This document shows, piece after piece, positions 9,441-17,370 of a stretch of DNA of 64,000 bases (positions are counted from its first letter, which is position 1; the number at the start of each line of letters is the position of its first letter). The notes under the pieces are model-generated. The model was not told the origin of the DNA, did not search any database, and saw only the letters and a list, made by a program, of their open reading frames with translations. A program made the translations under genes and the position numbers. Origin of the DNA: Paramesorhizobium leguminum (GTDB lineage: Bacteria; Pseudomonadota; Alphaproteobacteria; Rhizobiales; Rhizobiaceae); NCBI RefSeq assembly GCF_003217235.1, contig NZ_QJTF01000005.1, positions 145,842 to 209,841 of the forward strand, given 5' to 3'.

Positions 9441-9688
9441 TTGCACCTGTTCCTTGTCTATAAGGGAGACCGGATGAGAGCACACCCGCACCTGTGGCGC
9501 CGCCGCACCCGACGCGGGCGACCACCCACATGAGCGGAATTGAACGACGCGCACCCGAACAGGGCTTCACGTCGGGAAACAATGGGCCTATTTATCCCAT
9601 GTGGCAGGGAAAAGGCAAAGACCATTGTTCCCCGCCCACGAAATCTCATAATGTTTCACGTGTCCCTTCCAAGCCGGAGCCATTGTAA

Positions 9689-10852
9689 ATGCCATTGTTG
9701 AACCGCGCCGTCGAAATGCAGCAGGAAGTGTCTGAATGGCGCCGCCAGCTCCATCAGAACCCCGAGCTGCTCTACGATGTGCATGAAACGGCGCGTTTCG
9801 TGGCGGAAAAATTGCGGACTTTCGGTTGCGATGAAGTTGTTACCGGCATCGGCCGCACCGGCGTGGTCGGCCTTATTCATGGCCGGCATGGCGAGGGTAC
9901 CACGATCGGCCTGCGGTCGGATATGGATGCCCTGCCCATCACAGAAACCTCAGCCAAGCCATGGATGTCGAAAACCAACGGTCGCGCCCATGCCTGCGGC
10001 CATGACGGCCACATGGCCATGCTACTGGGCGCCGCGCAGCATCTTTGCGAGACGCGCAACTTCAAGGGCCAGGTCGCGGTGATCTTCCAGCCGGCGGAGG
10101 AAGGCGGCGCGGGCGGCCTCGCCATGGTCAAGGACGGCATGATGGACCGTTTCGGCATCGAATCGGTCTACGGCATGCACAATCTGCCGGGCTTGGCCGT
10201 CGGTTCCTTCGCCATGCGCAAGGGTCCCATCATGGCGGCGACCGACGAATTCACCATCCATATCAAGGGCAAGGGCGGCCATGCGGCACAGCCTCACCGC
10301 ACCATCGATCCAATCGTTACGGGCGCGCAGCTCGTCACCTTCCTGCAAGGCATCGTCTCGCGCGGCGCCGATCCGCTCGATGCGCTGGTGCTGTCAGTCA
10401 CCAAGTTCCACGCCGGCGAAGCCTATAACGTCATCCCGGAAACGGCGGAAATCTGCGGTACGGTGCGCACGCTCAAGCCGGAGACGCGGGATTTCGCCGA
10501 AGGCAAGATCCGCGATTATGCGGCGGCCATCGCTTCGGCGACCGGCGCGGAAATAAAGGTCAACTATCACCGCAACTATCCCGTGACCTTCAATCATGAC
10601 GCCGAGACCGATATCACTGCTGATGTCGCGCGAAAGGTTGCTGGCGACGCCCAGGTCAATGCCACGATCCCGCCCATGATGGCGGCGGAGGATTTCTCCT
10701 ACATGCTCGAAGCCCGCCCCGGCGCCTACATCTTCATCGGCAATGGCGAAACCCCCGGGCTGCATCATCCCGCCTACGATTTCAACGACAACGCCATCCC
10801 CCACGGCATCAGCTATTGGGTGACGCTGGCGCAAGAGGCGCTTGCGGCGTAA
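9689..10852 (+). CDS. M20-family amidohydrolase (hippurate hydrolase-like)
   Basis: 387-residue metallo-amidohydrolase/carboxypeptidase of the HipO/IAA-amino-acid hydrolase group. Metal ligands are visible in RSDMDALPI, HACGHDGHMAML, FQPAEEGGAG and the late EDFSYM segment. A GGAG ribosome site lies 11 bases before ATG 9689. Members remove acyl groups from amino acids; the substrate cannot be deduced here. It stands alone, divergent from the carboxypeptidase operon and upstream of a tRNA gene. An alternative start at residue 10 is possible. Confidence 0.9.
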   Translation: MPLLNRAVEMQQEVSEWRRQLHQNPELLYDVHETARFVAEKLRTFGCDEVVTGIGRTGVVGLIHGRHGEGTTIGLRSDMDALPITETSAKPWMSKTNGRAHACGHDGHMAMLLGAAQHLCETRNFKGQVAVIFQPAEEGGAGGLAMVKDGMMDRFGIESVYGMHNLPGLAVGSFAMRKGPIMAATDEFTIHIKGKGGHAAQPHRTIDPIVTGAQLVTFLQGIVSRGADPLDALVLSVTKFHAGEAYNVIPETAEICGTVRTLKPETRDFAEGKIRDYAAAIASATGAEIKVNYHRNYPVTFNHDAETDITADVARKVAGDAQVNATIPPMMAAEDFSYMLEARPGAYIFIGNGETPGLHHPAYDFNDNAIPHGISYWVTLAQEALAA

Positions 10853-10909
10853 AATCACAGCCGTATACAGGCTTGGCTAGCGGCGCGAAAATGGGTATGT
10901 GTGGCTTGA

Positions 10910-10953
10910 GCATGATCTTGAAAAGTTAACTAGCTTTTCAGATGAGATCATGC
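10910..10953. repeat. Intergenic palindrome copy before tRNA-Arg
   Basis: Diverged copy of the window's palindrome: GCATGATCTTGAAAAG ... CTTTTCAGATGAGATCATGC, followed by GGCTAA. The left-arm CCC is changed to CTT; the right-arm TTTTCAGA is also altered. The conserved GGCTAA flank lies on the tRNA side, 14 bases before the mature tRNA. Confidence 0.8.
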
Positions 10954-10966
10954 GGCTAAAAAATGT

Positions 10967-11043
10967 GGTCCCGTAGCTCAGTAGGATAGAGCATCAGATT
11001 CCTAATCTGAGGGTCACTGGTTCGAATCCAGTCGGGATCACCA
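10967..11043 (+). tRNA. tRNA-Arg (anticodon CCT)
   Basis: 77-base cloverleaf. The acceptor stem GGTCCCG pairs with CGGGATC (one G-U), followed by discriminator A and an encoded CCA. The D arm contains AGCTCAGTAGGATAGAGC. The anticodon stem TCAGA/TCTGA encloses the loop TTCCTAA, so the anticodon is CCT, reading AGG. The T arm has GGTTCGAATCC. It reads the rare Arg codon AGG. The AT-richer islet begins directly downstream, as often happens where tRNA 3' ends serve as integration sites. Confidence 0.95.
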
Positions 11044-11242
11044 ATAAAATCAATATGTTATACAATGATTTATCTGAACAGAAGCTATGCACCGCACCAT
11101 CAAAAGGCGGTGTCAGAAGCTTCTTAAGCGTCAGTGTTTTCTGTAGATTTTTTATTTTTTTACATCGATAATGACTTGACTCGGCTGATTACCTATATGT
11201 CGAACGAATCGATACGCTGCTATTAGAAAGGAGGTAGGTTGT

Positions 11243-11704
11243 ATGGGTATAAACACTCTGCGTGCTGCAAAAACAATCTGCGAATCCAAGAATTGGCAGC
11301 TAAGCAATTTGCCGTTGCAAAAGCTCGTCTATCTTTCTCATATGGTGCATCTGGGTATGTATGACCAGCCATTGATAGATGGTACTTTCCAAGCGTGGGA
11401 TTTGGGTCCTGTAGAGCCAAGTCTTTACGCTAAGGTTAAGGCATATGGTAACAAGCCTATACCAGACATTTTCGGCGTACCCAGTTTCCCCATTGGAAGC
11501 ACTCAACGTACTGCTATAAATGAAGTCCTCAGGCAGATTGGAGACAGAAGTCCCTCGGTATTAGTTGAAATTACTCATCAACCCCACGGGGCTTGGGCTC
11601 AGCATTACCAACGACACATGATGGGTATAAAAATTCCTGATCAAGACATAAAAGGGGAATATGAAAAGCGAATCCGAAGGGCAACATCTAAAAAGAGCGC
11701 CTGA
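11243..11704 (+). CDS. Panacea/SocA-domain (DUF4065) protein, candidate antitoxin
   Basis: 153 residues, matching the Panacea (SocA/GepA, DUF4065) family. Two family hallmarks are seen: LPLQKLVYLSHMVHLG near residues 23-38, and FQAWDLGPVEPSLYAKVK near 49-66. Panacea proteins are antitoxins that neutralise very diverse partner toxins, or act as proteolytic adaptors (SocA of Caulobacter). A strong ribosome site AAAGGAGGT precedes ATG 11243. The following gene overlaps its last 44 bases in another frame. The sequence is clearly more AT-rich than its flanks and lies just after a tRNA gene, both suggesting acquisition. Antitoxin role is inferred from the family and context. Confidence 0.8.
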   Translation: MGINTLRAAKTICESKNWQLSNLPLQKLVYLSHMVHLGMYDQPLIDGTFQAWDLGPVEPSLYAKVKAYGNKPIPDIFGVPSFPIGSTQRTAINEVLRQIGDRSPSVLVEITHQPHGAWAQHYQRHMMGIKIPDQDIKGEYEKRIRRATSKKSA

Positions 11705-12023
11705 TTTAATGAAGGGGTTGGAAAATGACGACGATTATCCGTCGCCCGCCCCTACATACGAAGCTATTTCATCACTTCAACAAGATTTAGAGGCCGAGCG
11801 GAATTCGCGGAAGGAAGAACGCTTTATTTGGTTCTTCGTTTTAATTCTGGTGCTTGATGTCTTCACATTCAAAGACATGGAAACGTGGTCGGGTCCCCTT
11901 ATGGTCGGCATATTGGAGATCATCCTCGTAGTCGCCTTAGGCCGGAGATGGAGCATGGATCACATTTATACGATCACTGAGCTCATTATCAACAAATGGA
12001 ACGGCAAATTCAGGCCAGAATAG
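11661..12023 (+). CDS. Small two-helix membrane protein, candidate Panacea-paired toxin
   Basis: 120 residues with no family I recognise by name. Residues 1-54 are polar and acidic with a short helical, coiled-coil-like segment (SSLQQDLEAERNSRKEE). Two hydrophobic segments follow: about 55-70 (FIWFFVLILVLDVFTF) and about 77-94. The end is short and basic. It overlaps the 3' end of the Panacea gene by 44 bases, and AGGGGA lies just upstream of its ATG, so expression is probably coupled. An internal ATG at 11709, after the Panacea stop, is an alternative start. Known Panacea pairs include small membrane-acting toxins, hence the inference. It could instead be an unrelated membrane protein. Confidence 0.6.
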   Translation: MKSESEGQHLKRAPDLMKGLENDDDYPSPAPTYEAISSLQQDLEAERNSRKEERFIWFFVLILVLDVFTFKDMETWSGPLMVGILEIILVVALGRRWSMDHIYTITELIINKWNGKFRPE

Positions 12024-12205
12024 CCTCCGTGTTCTGCCTTTCACCTCGCTTCCCCCTTCGTATCATTTGCATGACGAAATCTCCTCGCGTAATGATATCT
12101 CCCAAGAACCGGGGGAACAAATGAACCGCAGCGTCTGTTCAAGGCGCGTTGATTTCAGCTGCCGGGTTTTTAACTTTTCGTGGACGCTAAAACAGGGAGA
12201 TTTTC

Positions 12206-13159
12206 ATGCGTTCGATCATACTGGCGCTTCTTGCCGCCACCGCTCTTGCAACCCCGGCTTTGGCCAAGGACGTGACTGTCGCCGTAACGGCCATCGTCGA
12301 GCATCCGGCGCTCGACGCCACGCGCGACGGTGTGAAGGAAGCGCTTGCCGAGGCTGGCTTCAAGGAAGGCGAGAACCTGAAATTCGTCTATCAGTCCGCG
12401 CAGGGCAATGCCGCCACCGCGGCGCAGATCGCCCGCCAGTTCGTCGGCGATGCTCCGGATGTGATCGTGCCGATCTCCACCCCTTCGGCGCAGGCCATGG
12501 TTTCCGCGACGCGCGATATCCCCGTGGTCTTTACCGCTGTCTCCGATCCGCTCGGCGCGCAACTGGTGAAGAACATGGAGAAGCCCGGCGGCAACGTCAC
12601 CGGCCTTTCCGATATGTCACCTGTTGCCGATCATGTCGCCTTGATCAAGGAAATCCTGCCCAAGGCCAAGACCATCGGCTTCCTCTATAATCCCGGCGAA
12701 ACCAATTCAGTCTCGCTGCTCGCCGCCTTGAAGGAAGCCGCCGCGAAGGGGGGCCTGACGGTGGTGGAATCAGCGGCCACCAAGTCTGCCGATGTGCAGG
12801 GCGCGGCGCGCGCGCTCGTCGGCCGCGCGGACGTCATGTATGTTCCGACCGATAACACCATCGTCTCCGCGCTCGAAGGCGCGGTGGCGGTGGCGGAGGA
12901 AAACAAGCTGCCGCTCTTTGCCGCCGATACGGATTCCGTCAACCGTGGCGCCTTTGCAGCGCTTGGCTTCAACTACAAGGATGTCGGCAAGCAGACCGGC
13001 GCCATCGTCGCCAAGGTTCTGAACGGCGAAAAGCCCGGCGACATCCCGGTCACGGTCGCCAAGGGCACCGATCTCGTCGTAAACCTTGCCGCCGCGAAGA
13101 AGATGGGCGTGGAACTGCCGCAAGCCGTCATCGACCGCGCGACCAAGGTCATCAAGTAG
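12206..13159 (+). CDS. ABC transporter substrate-binding protein (TrpX/ABC_sub_bind family)
   Basis: 317-residue periplasmic binding protein of the PF04392-type family. The signal peptide MRSIILALLAATALATPALA is followed by KDVTVAVTAIVEHPALD. The typical stretches ISTPSAQAM, GLSDMSPV and FLYNPGETNS are present; the last two line the ligand cleft in relatives. GGGAG precedes the ATG. The family includes tryptophan/tyrosine-binding TrpX proteins, but the ligand cannot be fixed from sequence. The permease and ATPase genes follow after a 209-base gap that holds a palindromic repeat and a terminator-like hairpin. That arrangement would give more binding protein than permease. Confidence 0.9.
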   Translation: MRSIILALLAATALATPALAKDVTVAVTAIVEHPALDATRDGVKEALAEAGFKEGENLKFVYQSAQGNAATAAQIARQFVGDAPDVIVPISTPSAQAMVSATRDIPVVFTAVSDPLGAQLVKNMEKPGGNVTGLSDMSPVADHVALIKEILPKAKTIGFLYNPGETNSVSLLAALKEAAAKGGLTVVESAATKSADVQGAARALVGRADVMYVPTDNTIVSALEGAVAVAEENKLPLFAADTDSVNRGAFAALGFNYKDVGKQTGAIVAKVLNGEKPGDIPVTVAKGTDLVVNLAAAKKMGVELPQAVIDRATKVIK

Positions 13160-13164
13160 TAGGA

Positions 13165-13207
13165 GCATGATCCCGAAAAGTTGCAGACTTTTCGGATAAG
13201 ATCACGC
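13165..13207. repeat. Intergenic palindrome copy after the binding-protein gene
   Basis: Near-consensus copy: GCATGATCCCGAAAAGT, loop, ACTTTTCGGATAAGATCACGC, then GGCTAA. One arm has CACGC instead of CATGC. It starts 5 bases after the stop codon of the binding protein. Confidence 0.85.
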
Positions 13208-13253
13208 GGCTAATGCAAGAACTTATGGACATCTGCGCGATAATTTTCCATTG

Positions 13254-13288
13254 AACGCGGCGGCGAGCCTTTCGCCGCCGCGTTTTTG
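13254..13288 (+). terminator. Terminator-like hairpin between binding protein and permease genes
   Basis: 13-bp perfect stem (AACGCGGCGGCGA / TCGCCGCCGCGTT) with a 5-base loop and a short T run (TTT after the stem's own TT). It probably ends or attenuates transcription from the binding-protein gene. Confidence 0.8.
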
Positions 13289-13368
13289 GTAGCAGCGCCG
13301 GGAAACTTTGGGCGCATGGGCCTGCCAGCCCGATACGGAAAGGAAGTCATTTTGAAGGATCGTTCACA

Positions 13369-14250
13369 GTGAGCCAGATCGCCTTTTGGGGTGCGGTCGA
13401 ACTGGGCCTCGTCTTTTCCTTTGTCGCGGTTGGCGTCTACCTCGCCTTCCGCGTGCTCGATTTTCCCGATTTGACCGTCGATGGCACGTTCCCGCTCGGC
13501 GCCGCCGTGACCGCCGTTCTGATCCTCGCGGGCATCAATGCCTGGGTGGCCGCGGCGGCTGCGATGCTGGCTGGCGCGGCCGGCGGGCTTGTCACCGCCG
13601 CCTTGAACCTCCGCTTCCATATCCTCAACCTCCTCGCCTCGATCCTGACCATGACCGCGCTCTTTTCGATCAATCTGCGCGTGATGGGCCGACCAAACGT
13701 GGCGCTGATCAATCAGGACACGATGATTTCGCCCTTCTATGGGCTGGGCCTCCCAGATTACTATGTGCGTCCGCTCTTCCTCGCCGTGCTGGTCGCCATC
13801 ATGGTGCTGCTCGTATGGCGCTTTCTTGAGAGCGACATGGGCCTCGCCATGCGCGCCACCGGCGCCAACCCGCGCATGGCCCGCGCGCAAGGGGTGAGGA
13901 CCGACCGGCAGATCTATCTGGGCATGGCGCTTTCTAATGCGCTTGTCGCACTCGGCGGCTCGCTCTTCGCCCAGACCAACGGCTTTGCTGATGTCACCGC
14001 CGGCGTCGGCACCATCGTCGTCGGCCTCGCCGCCGTCATCATCGGCGAGACGCTGTTCCGCAGCCGCCTGCTGCTGATCGCGCTCATCGGCTGCGTCGGC
14101 GGCTCCATCATCTACCGCATCGCCATCCAATTCGCGCTGTCGAGCGATTTCATCGGGCTGCAGGCATCAGACCTCAATCTCGTCACCGCCGTCCTCGTCA
14201 CCATCGCGCTTGTCTTGCCCCGCCTGCGTCGTGGAGGAGCCGCCAAATGA
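13369..14250 (+). CDS. ABC transporter permease (branched-chain-type fold)
   Basis: 293-residue multispanning inner-membrane protein of the BPD_transp_2 class, partner of the binding protein and ATPase on either side. Eight or more hydrophobic segments alternate with short loops; the ARAQGVRTDRQIYLGMALSNALVALGG region is the family's cytoplasmic coupling segment. The start is GTG 13369 with AAGGA ten bases upstream; no ATG gives a better N-terminus. Its TGA overlaps the ATPase ATG as ATGA. Confidence 0.88.
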   Translation: MSQIAFWGAVELGLVFSFVAVGVYLAFRVLDFPDLTVDGTFPLGAAVTAVLILAGINAWVAAAAAMLAGAAGGLVTAALNLRFHILNLLASILTMTALFSINLRVMGRPNVALINQDTMISPFYGLGLPDYYVRPLFLAVLVAIMVLLVWRFLESDMGLAMRATGANPRMARAQGVRTDRQIYLGMALSNALVALGGSLFAQTNGFADVTAGVGTIVVGLAAVIIGETLFRSRLLLIALIGCVGGSIIYRIAIQFALSSDFIGLQASDLNLVTAVLVTIALVLPRLRRGGAAK

Positions 14251-15041
14251 TCGAACTTTCCAATTTGGGCGTTACCTTCGGGCGCGGCACCCCGCTACAG
14301 AAACAGGCGTTATCCGGCATTAATCTGACGATTGACGAAGGCGCCTTCGTCACTGTCATCGGCTCGAACGGCGCCGGAAAATCGACCCTACTCGGCGTGC
14401 TGGCGGGCGACGTGCTGCCGACTGAGGGCAAGGTCGTCATCGGCGGCCAGAACGTCACCCGCAAGCCGACCGCCGACCGGGCGGGACTTGTGGCGCGCGT
14501 GTTCCAGGACCCGCTGGCGGGCAGTTGCGGCGCGCTTACCATCGAGGAGAACCTGGCCCTCGCCGCCGCTCGCGGCAAGACGCGTGGCCTCGCGCCGGCA
14601 CTCGGCAAGAAGCGCCGCGACCATTTCCGCGAACGCGTCGCCGCGCTCAATCTCGGCCTCGAAAATCGCATGCATGACCGAATGGAGCTCCTCTCCGGCG
14701 GTCAGCGACAAGCGCTGTCTCTGGTCATGGCCACGCTCGCCGGCTCCGAGGTGCTGCTTCTCGATGAGCATACGGCGGCGCTCGATCCCGGCATGGCTGA
14801 ATATGTGATGGAACTCACCCAGTCGCTGGTGCGCGAGAACAAGCTGACCACATTGATGGTGACCCACTCCATGCGTCAGGCGCTCGATTTCGGCACCCGC
14901 ACCATCATGCTGCATGGCGGCAATATCGTTCTCGATGTCACCGGTGACAACAGGAAGAATCTGAGCGTCGAAGACCTCATCGAAATGTTCCGCCGCGTTC
15001 GCGGGCAAAGCCTGGACGACGATGAGTTGCTGATTGGATAA
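14247..15041 (+). CDS. ABC transporter ATP-binding protein
   Basis: 264-residue ATPase of the importer encoded by the three-gene cluster. Walker A is GSNGAGKST, the Q-loop is FQDPLAG, the signature is LSGGQRQALSL, Walker B is VLLLDEHTAALDP, and the switch His lies in VTHSMRQA. It is translationally coupled to the permease. Its last codon and stop lie at the edge of an unusual TGAATGG-type repeat that continues to holA. Confidence 0.93.
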   Translation: MIELSNLGVTFGRGTPLQKQALSGINLTIDEGAFVTVIGSNGAGKSTLLGVLAGDVLPTEGKVVIGGQNVTRKPTADRAGLVARVFQDPLAGSCGALTIEENLALAAARGKTRGLAPALGKKRRDHFRERVAALNLGLENRMHDRMELLSGGQRQALSLVMATLAGSEVLLLDEHTAALDPGMAEYVMELTQSLVRENKLTTLMVTHSMRQALDFGTRTIMLHGGNIVLDVTGDNRKNLSVEDLIEMFRRVRGQSLDDDELLIG

Positions 15042-15146
15042 TGGTGAATGGTGAATGGTGACGGGAGAGGTTTCTGCTCCGCGTCGGTCAATTGGCTTTT
15101 ATCCAACCATTGACTATTCACTATTCCCCATTCACTGAATCCAACC
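15036..15146. repeat. Imperfect inverted repeat built of TGAATGG/TGAATAG units
   Basis: The left arm contains three ATGGTGA-type iterations (15041-15061); the right arm (about 15103-15146) reads as the complement, with CCATTGACTATTCACTATT and CCCATTCACTGAATCCAACC. The left arm includes the ATPase stop codon. The right arm ends directly at the holA ATG, leaving holA without a recognisable Shine-Dalgarno. Repeats of this type occur as dispersed intergenic sequences in many genomes. Confidence 0.75.
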
Positions 15147-16193
15147 ATGGCTCAAAGAAAATCCCACGAAGTCGATAGCTTTCTTAAAAGCCCCGCCCGA
15201 TCGTCATCGGCCATCGTGCTGCTCTATGGGCCGGACAAGGGGCTCGTCAGCGAGCGCGCAGCCGTCTTCGCGCGTTCGACCGGGTTGCCGCTCGATGATC
15301 CCTTCGCCGTCATCCGTCTTGAAGCGGACGATATAGACGCCGATCCGGCGAGGCTTGGCGACGAAGCACGCACCATCTCCATGTTTGGTGGCGAGCGCCT
15401 GATCTGGGTGCGCAATGCGGCTGGGCAAAAGGGCCTGGCTGAAGCCGTGAAGCATCTGGCTGCGGAGCCGCCGACGGATGCCCGCATTCTCATCGAGGCG
15501 GGAGATCTTAAAAAAGGCGCGGCCCTGCGCACGATCATCGAAGGCGCTTCGTCCACCATGGCGTTGCCCTGTTATAGCGATGATTCGCGCGGGATAGACA
15601 CCGTTATCGATGACGTTCTCTCCCGCGAAGGCCTGCAGATGGCTCTCGACGCACGCCAACTACTGCGCGACAATCTAGGCGGCGATCGTCTGGCCACGCG
15701 TGGAGAATTGGAAAAGCTCTGTCTCTATGCCCATGGCAAGGACCGGATAACGATTGACGACGTGCGTGAGGCAATAGGCGATGTCAGCGCGATGTCACAC
15801 GATGATATCGCCGACGCGATCCTTATCGGCGATATCTCGCGTTTCAGCAGCTCCTTCGACCGGACGGTCAAATCCGGCTCTCCGCTATTCCTTGTGCTCA
15901 CTGCTACGATGCGGCAGTTCCAGCAACTCCAAATGCTGCGTTATGCCATGGAAGCAGAGGGTAAGAGCGCAACCACCGTTGTAGCCTCCGCCAAGCCGCC
16001 GATTTTCTTCAACCGCCGCAAGATTATTGAAACCGCACTTTCTCGCTGGACCGGTGAACGCCTTTCCAAGGCGATGGAGCGGCTGCAGAAAACTGTTTTG
16101 GAAAGCCGCCAGAACGCGGCTCTTTCAGTGCCCCTCATCCGACAGGCGTTGCTTGCCCTCACCGTAGAAGCCGCCCGCGCCAGTCGAGGGTAA
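15147..16193 (+). CDS. holA: DNA polymerase III subunit delta
   Basis: Delta subunit of the clamp-loader complex, which opens the beta clamp and loads it on primed DNA. The 348-residue product begins MAQRKSHEVDSFLK and has the ATPase-fold but non-hydrolysing N-domain (LLYGPDKGLVSERA). The C-terminal collar region contains ETALSRWTGERLSKAMERL. In relatives holA usually follows leuS and lptE; here an ABC transporter and a repeat lie upstream instead, suggesting a rearrangement breakpoint. The start codon abuts the repeat and no ribosome site is visible. It converges on parB. Confidence 0.9.
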   Translation: MAQRKSHEVDSFLKSPARSSSAIVLLYGPDKGLVSERAAVFARSTGLPLDDPFAVIRLEADDIDADPARLGDEARTISMFGGERLIWVRNAAGQKGLAEAVKHLAAEPPTDARILIEAGDLKKGAALRTIIEGASSTMALPCYSDDSRGIDTVIDDVLSREGLQMALDARQLLRDNLGGDRLATRGELEKLCLYAHGKDRITIDDVREAIGDVSAMSHDDIADAILIGDISRFSSSFDRTVKSGSPLFLVLTATMRQFQQLQMLRYAMEAEGKSATTVVASAKPPIFFNRRKIIETALSRWTGERLSKAMERLQKTVLESRQNAALSVPLIRQALLALTVEAARASRG

Positions 16194-16323
16194 CGAGGCG
16201 GCGGGAATTGTTCCGGATACGAATCAGAAAAGGCAGGGTTGGATGCCATTCAACCATGCTATCTTATCAAGACGGATTAAAATCACAGCCTTATGAACTC
16301 GCTCCCAGTAAGGCGTGTTGAGA

Positions 16324-16356
16324 AATGGATTCCAGTACTTGTCACTGGAATCCATT
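16324..16356. terminator. Hairpin between convergent holA and parB
   Basis: Perfect 13-bp inverted repeat (AATGGATTCCAGT / ACTGGAATCCATT) with a 7-base loop, midway between the two converging genes. There is no adjacent T run on the plus strand, so intrinsic termination is uncertain. A protein-binding or mRNA-end role is equally possible. Confidence 0.45.
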
Positions 16357-16401
16357 CCTGAACATTCCCGTTTTCACTCTGTGAACAACGTTAAAACCGC
16401 A

Positions 16402-17283
16402 TTAACTCTGCAGCCGTCGGCAAACCTCATCAAGCTGCTCCAGTGAGCTATAGCGGATGCGCACCTCGCCGCCCTTTTGGCGATGGTTGATATCAATCTT
16501 CATCCCCATCACGTCCGAGAGTAGCTTTTCTAGCGCCTTGGTATCCGCATCCTTCTGGGCCGGCGTTCTTTCCGCCTTCGGCTCATCTGGCCCCTTCCCT
16601 TGCGTCTGGGCCAGCGCTTCCGCCTGACGCACGGAAAGCCCCTCGCGCACGATCTGCTCGGCAAGCGCCGCCGGGTTTTCCGCCGTGATCAATGTACGAG
16701 CATGCCCAGCTGAGAGCGAACCATTCGTAATCATGTCCTGGACGTTCTGCGGAAGTTTCAACAGTCGCAGCGTATTCGCGACATGACTACGGCTCTTACC
16801 GATAACGTTTGCCAAATCAGCCTGGGTGTAACCATGCCCCTCGATCAGTTGCTGATAGCCCGCGGCCTCTTCAACGGGATTGAGGTCAGAGCGCTGGACG
16901 TTTTCGATGATGGCGAGCTCGAGCGCGACCCGGTCATCCACATCGCGGATAATGACCGGCAGCTTCGTTAGCCCGACCTTCTGCGCCGCCCGCCAGCGGC
17001 GCTCGCCGGCAATCAACTCCCAATAACGATCCGGATGTTCCGGATCCGGACGCACCACGACGGGCTGCACCACACCATGCTCGCGGATCGATTGCGCCAG
17101 ATCCGACAGCTCGGCCTCGGTAAAGGCACGGCGCGGATTGCGTGGATTGCGACGAATGAACTCGATTGGAACCTGTCGCTCCATCTGAAAAGCGGGCTTT
17201 TTTGGCTCGGCCGGCCGATCCATTTCGCCGATCAAAGCCGCCAATCCCCGGCCAAGACGTTTTTTTGAAGGATCTTCGTTCAT
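16402..17283 (-). CDS. parB: Chromosome-partitioning protein ParB
   Basis: CTPase/DNA-binding clamp that loads at parS and spreads to organise the origin region. 293 residues from ATG 17283 (KKRLGRGLAALIGEM); an in-frame GTG nine bases upstream is possible. Domains: ParA-interacting N-terminus, ParB/Srx CTP-binding domain with GERRWRAA, a helix-turn-helix (YTQADLANVIGKSRSHVANTLRLL) that reads parS, and a C-terminal dimerisation domain. It follows parA on the same strand. Several parS sites lie within a few kb, consistent with an origin-proximal location. Confidence 0.96.
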   Translation of the reverse strand: MNEDPSKKRLGRGLAALIGEMDRPAEPKKPAFQMERQVPIEFIRRNPRNPRRAFTEAELSDLAQSIREHGVVQPVVVRPDPEHPDRYWELIAGERRWRAAQKVGLTKLPVIIRDVDDRVALELAIIENVQRSDLNPVEEAAGYQQLIEGHGYTQADLANVIGKSRSHVANTLRLLKLPQNVQDMITNGSLSAGHARTLITAENPAALAEQIVREGLSVRQAEALAQTQGKGPDEPKAERTPAQKDADTKALEKLLSDVMGMKIDINHRQKGGEVRIRYSSLEQLDEVCRRLQS

Positions 17284-17370
17284 CTCAAGCACTCACATCT
17301 GTTTCGTATTCGAATCAATCTAAATCCAGTTATGCGCTATGGGATAAGTTTTATCCGGCTGCATTAGGAT

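Noticed and set aside
9652..9667. Half parS match TGTTTCACGTG upstream of the amidohydrolase
   Set aside because: Only 12/16; the second half is lost, so chance is likely.
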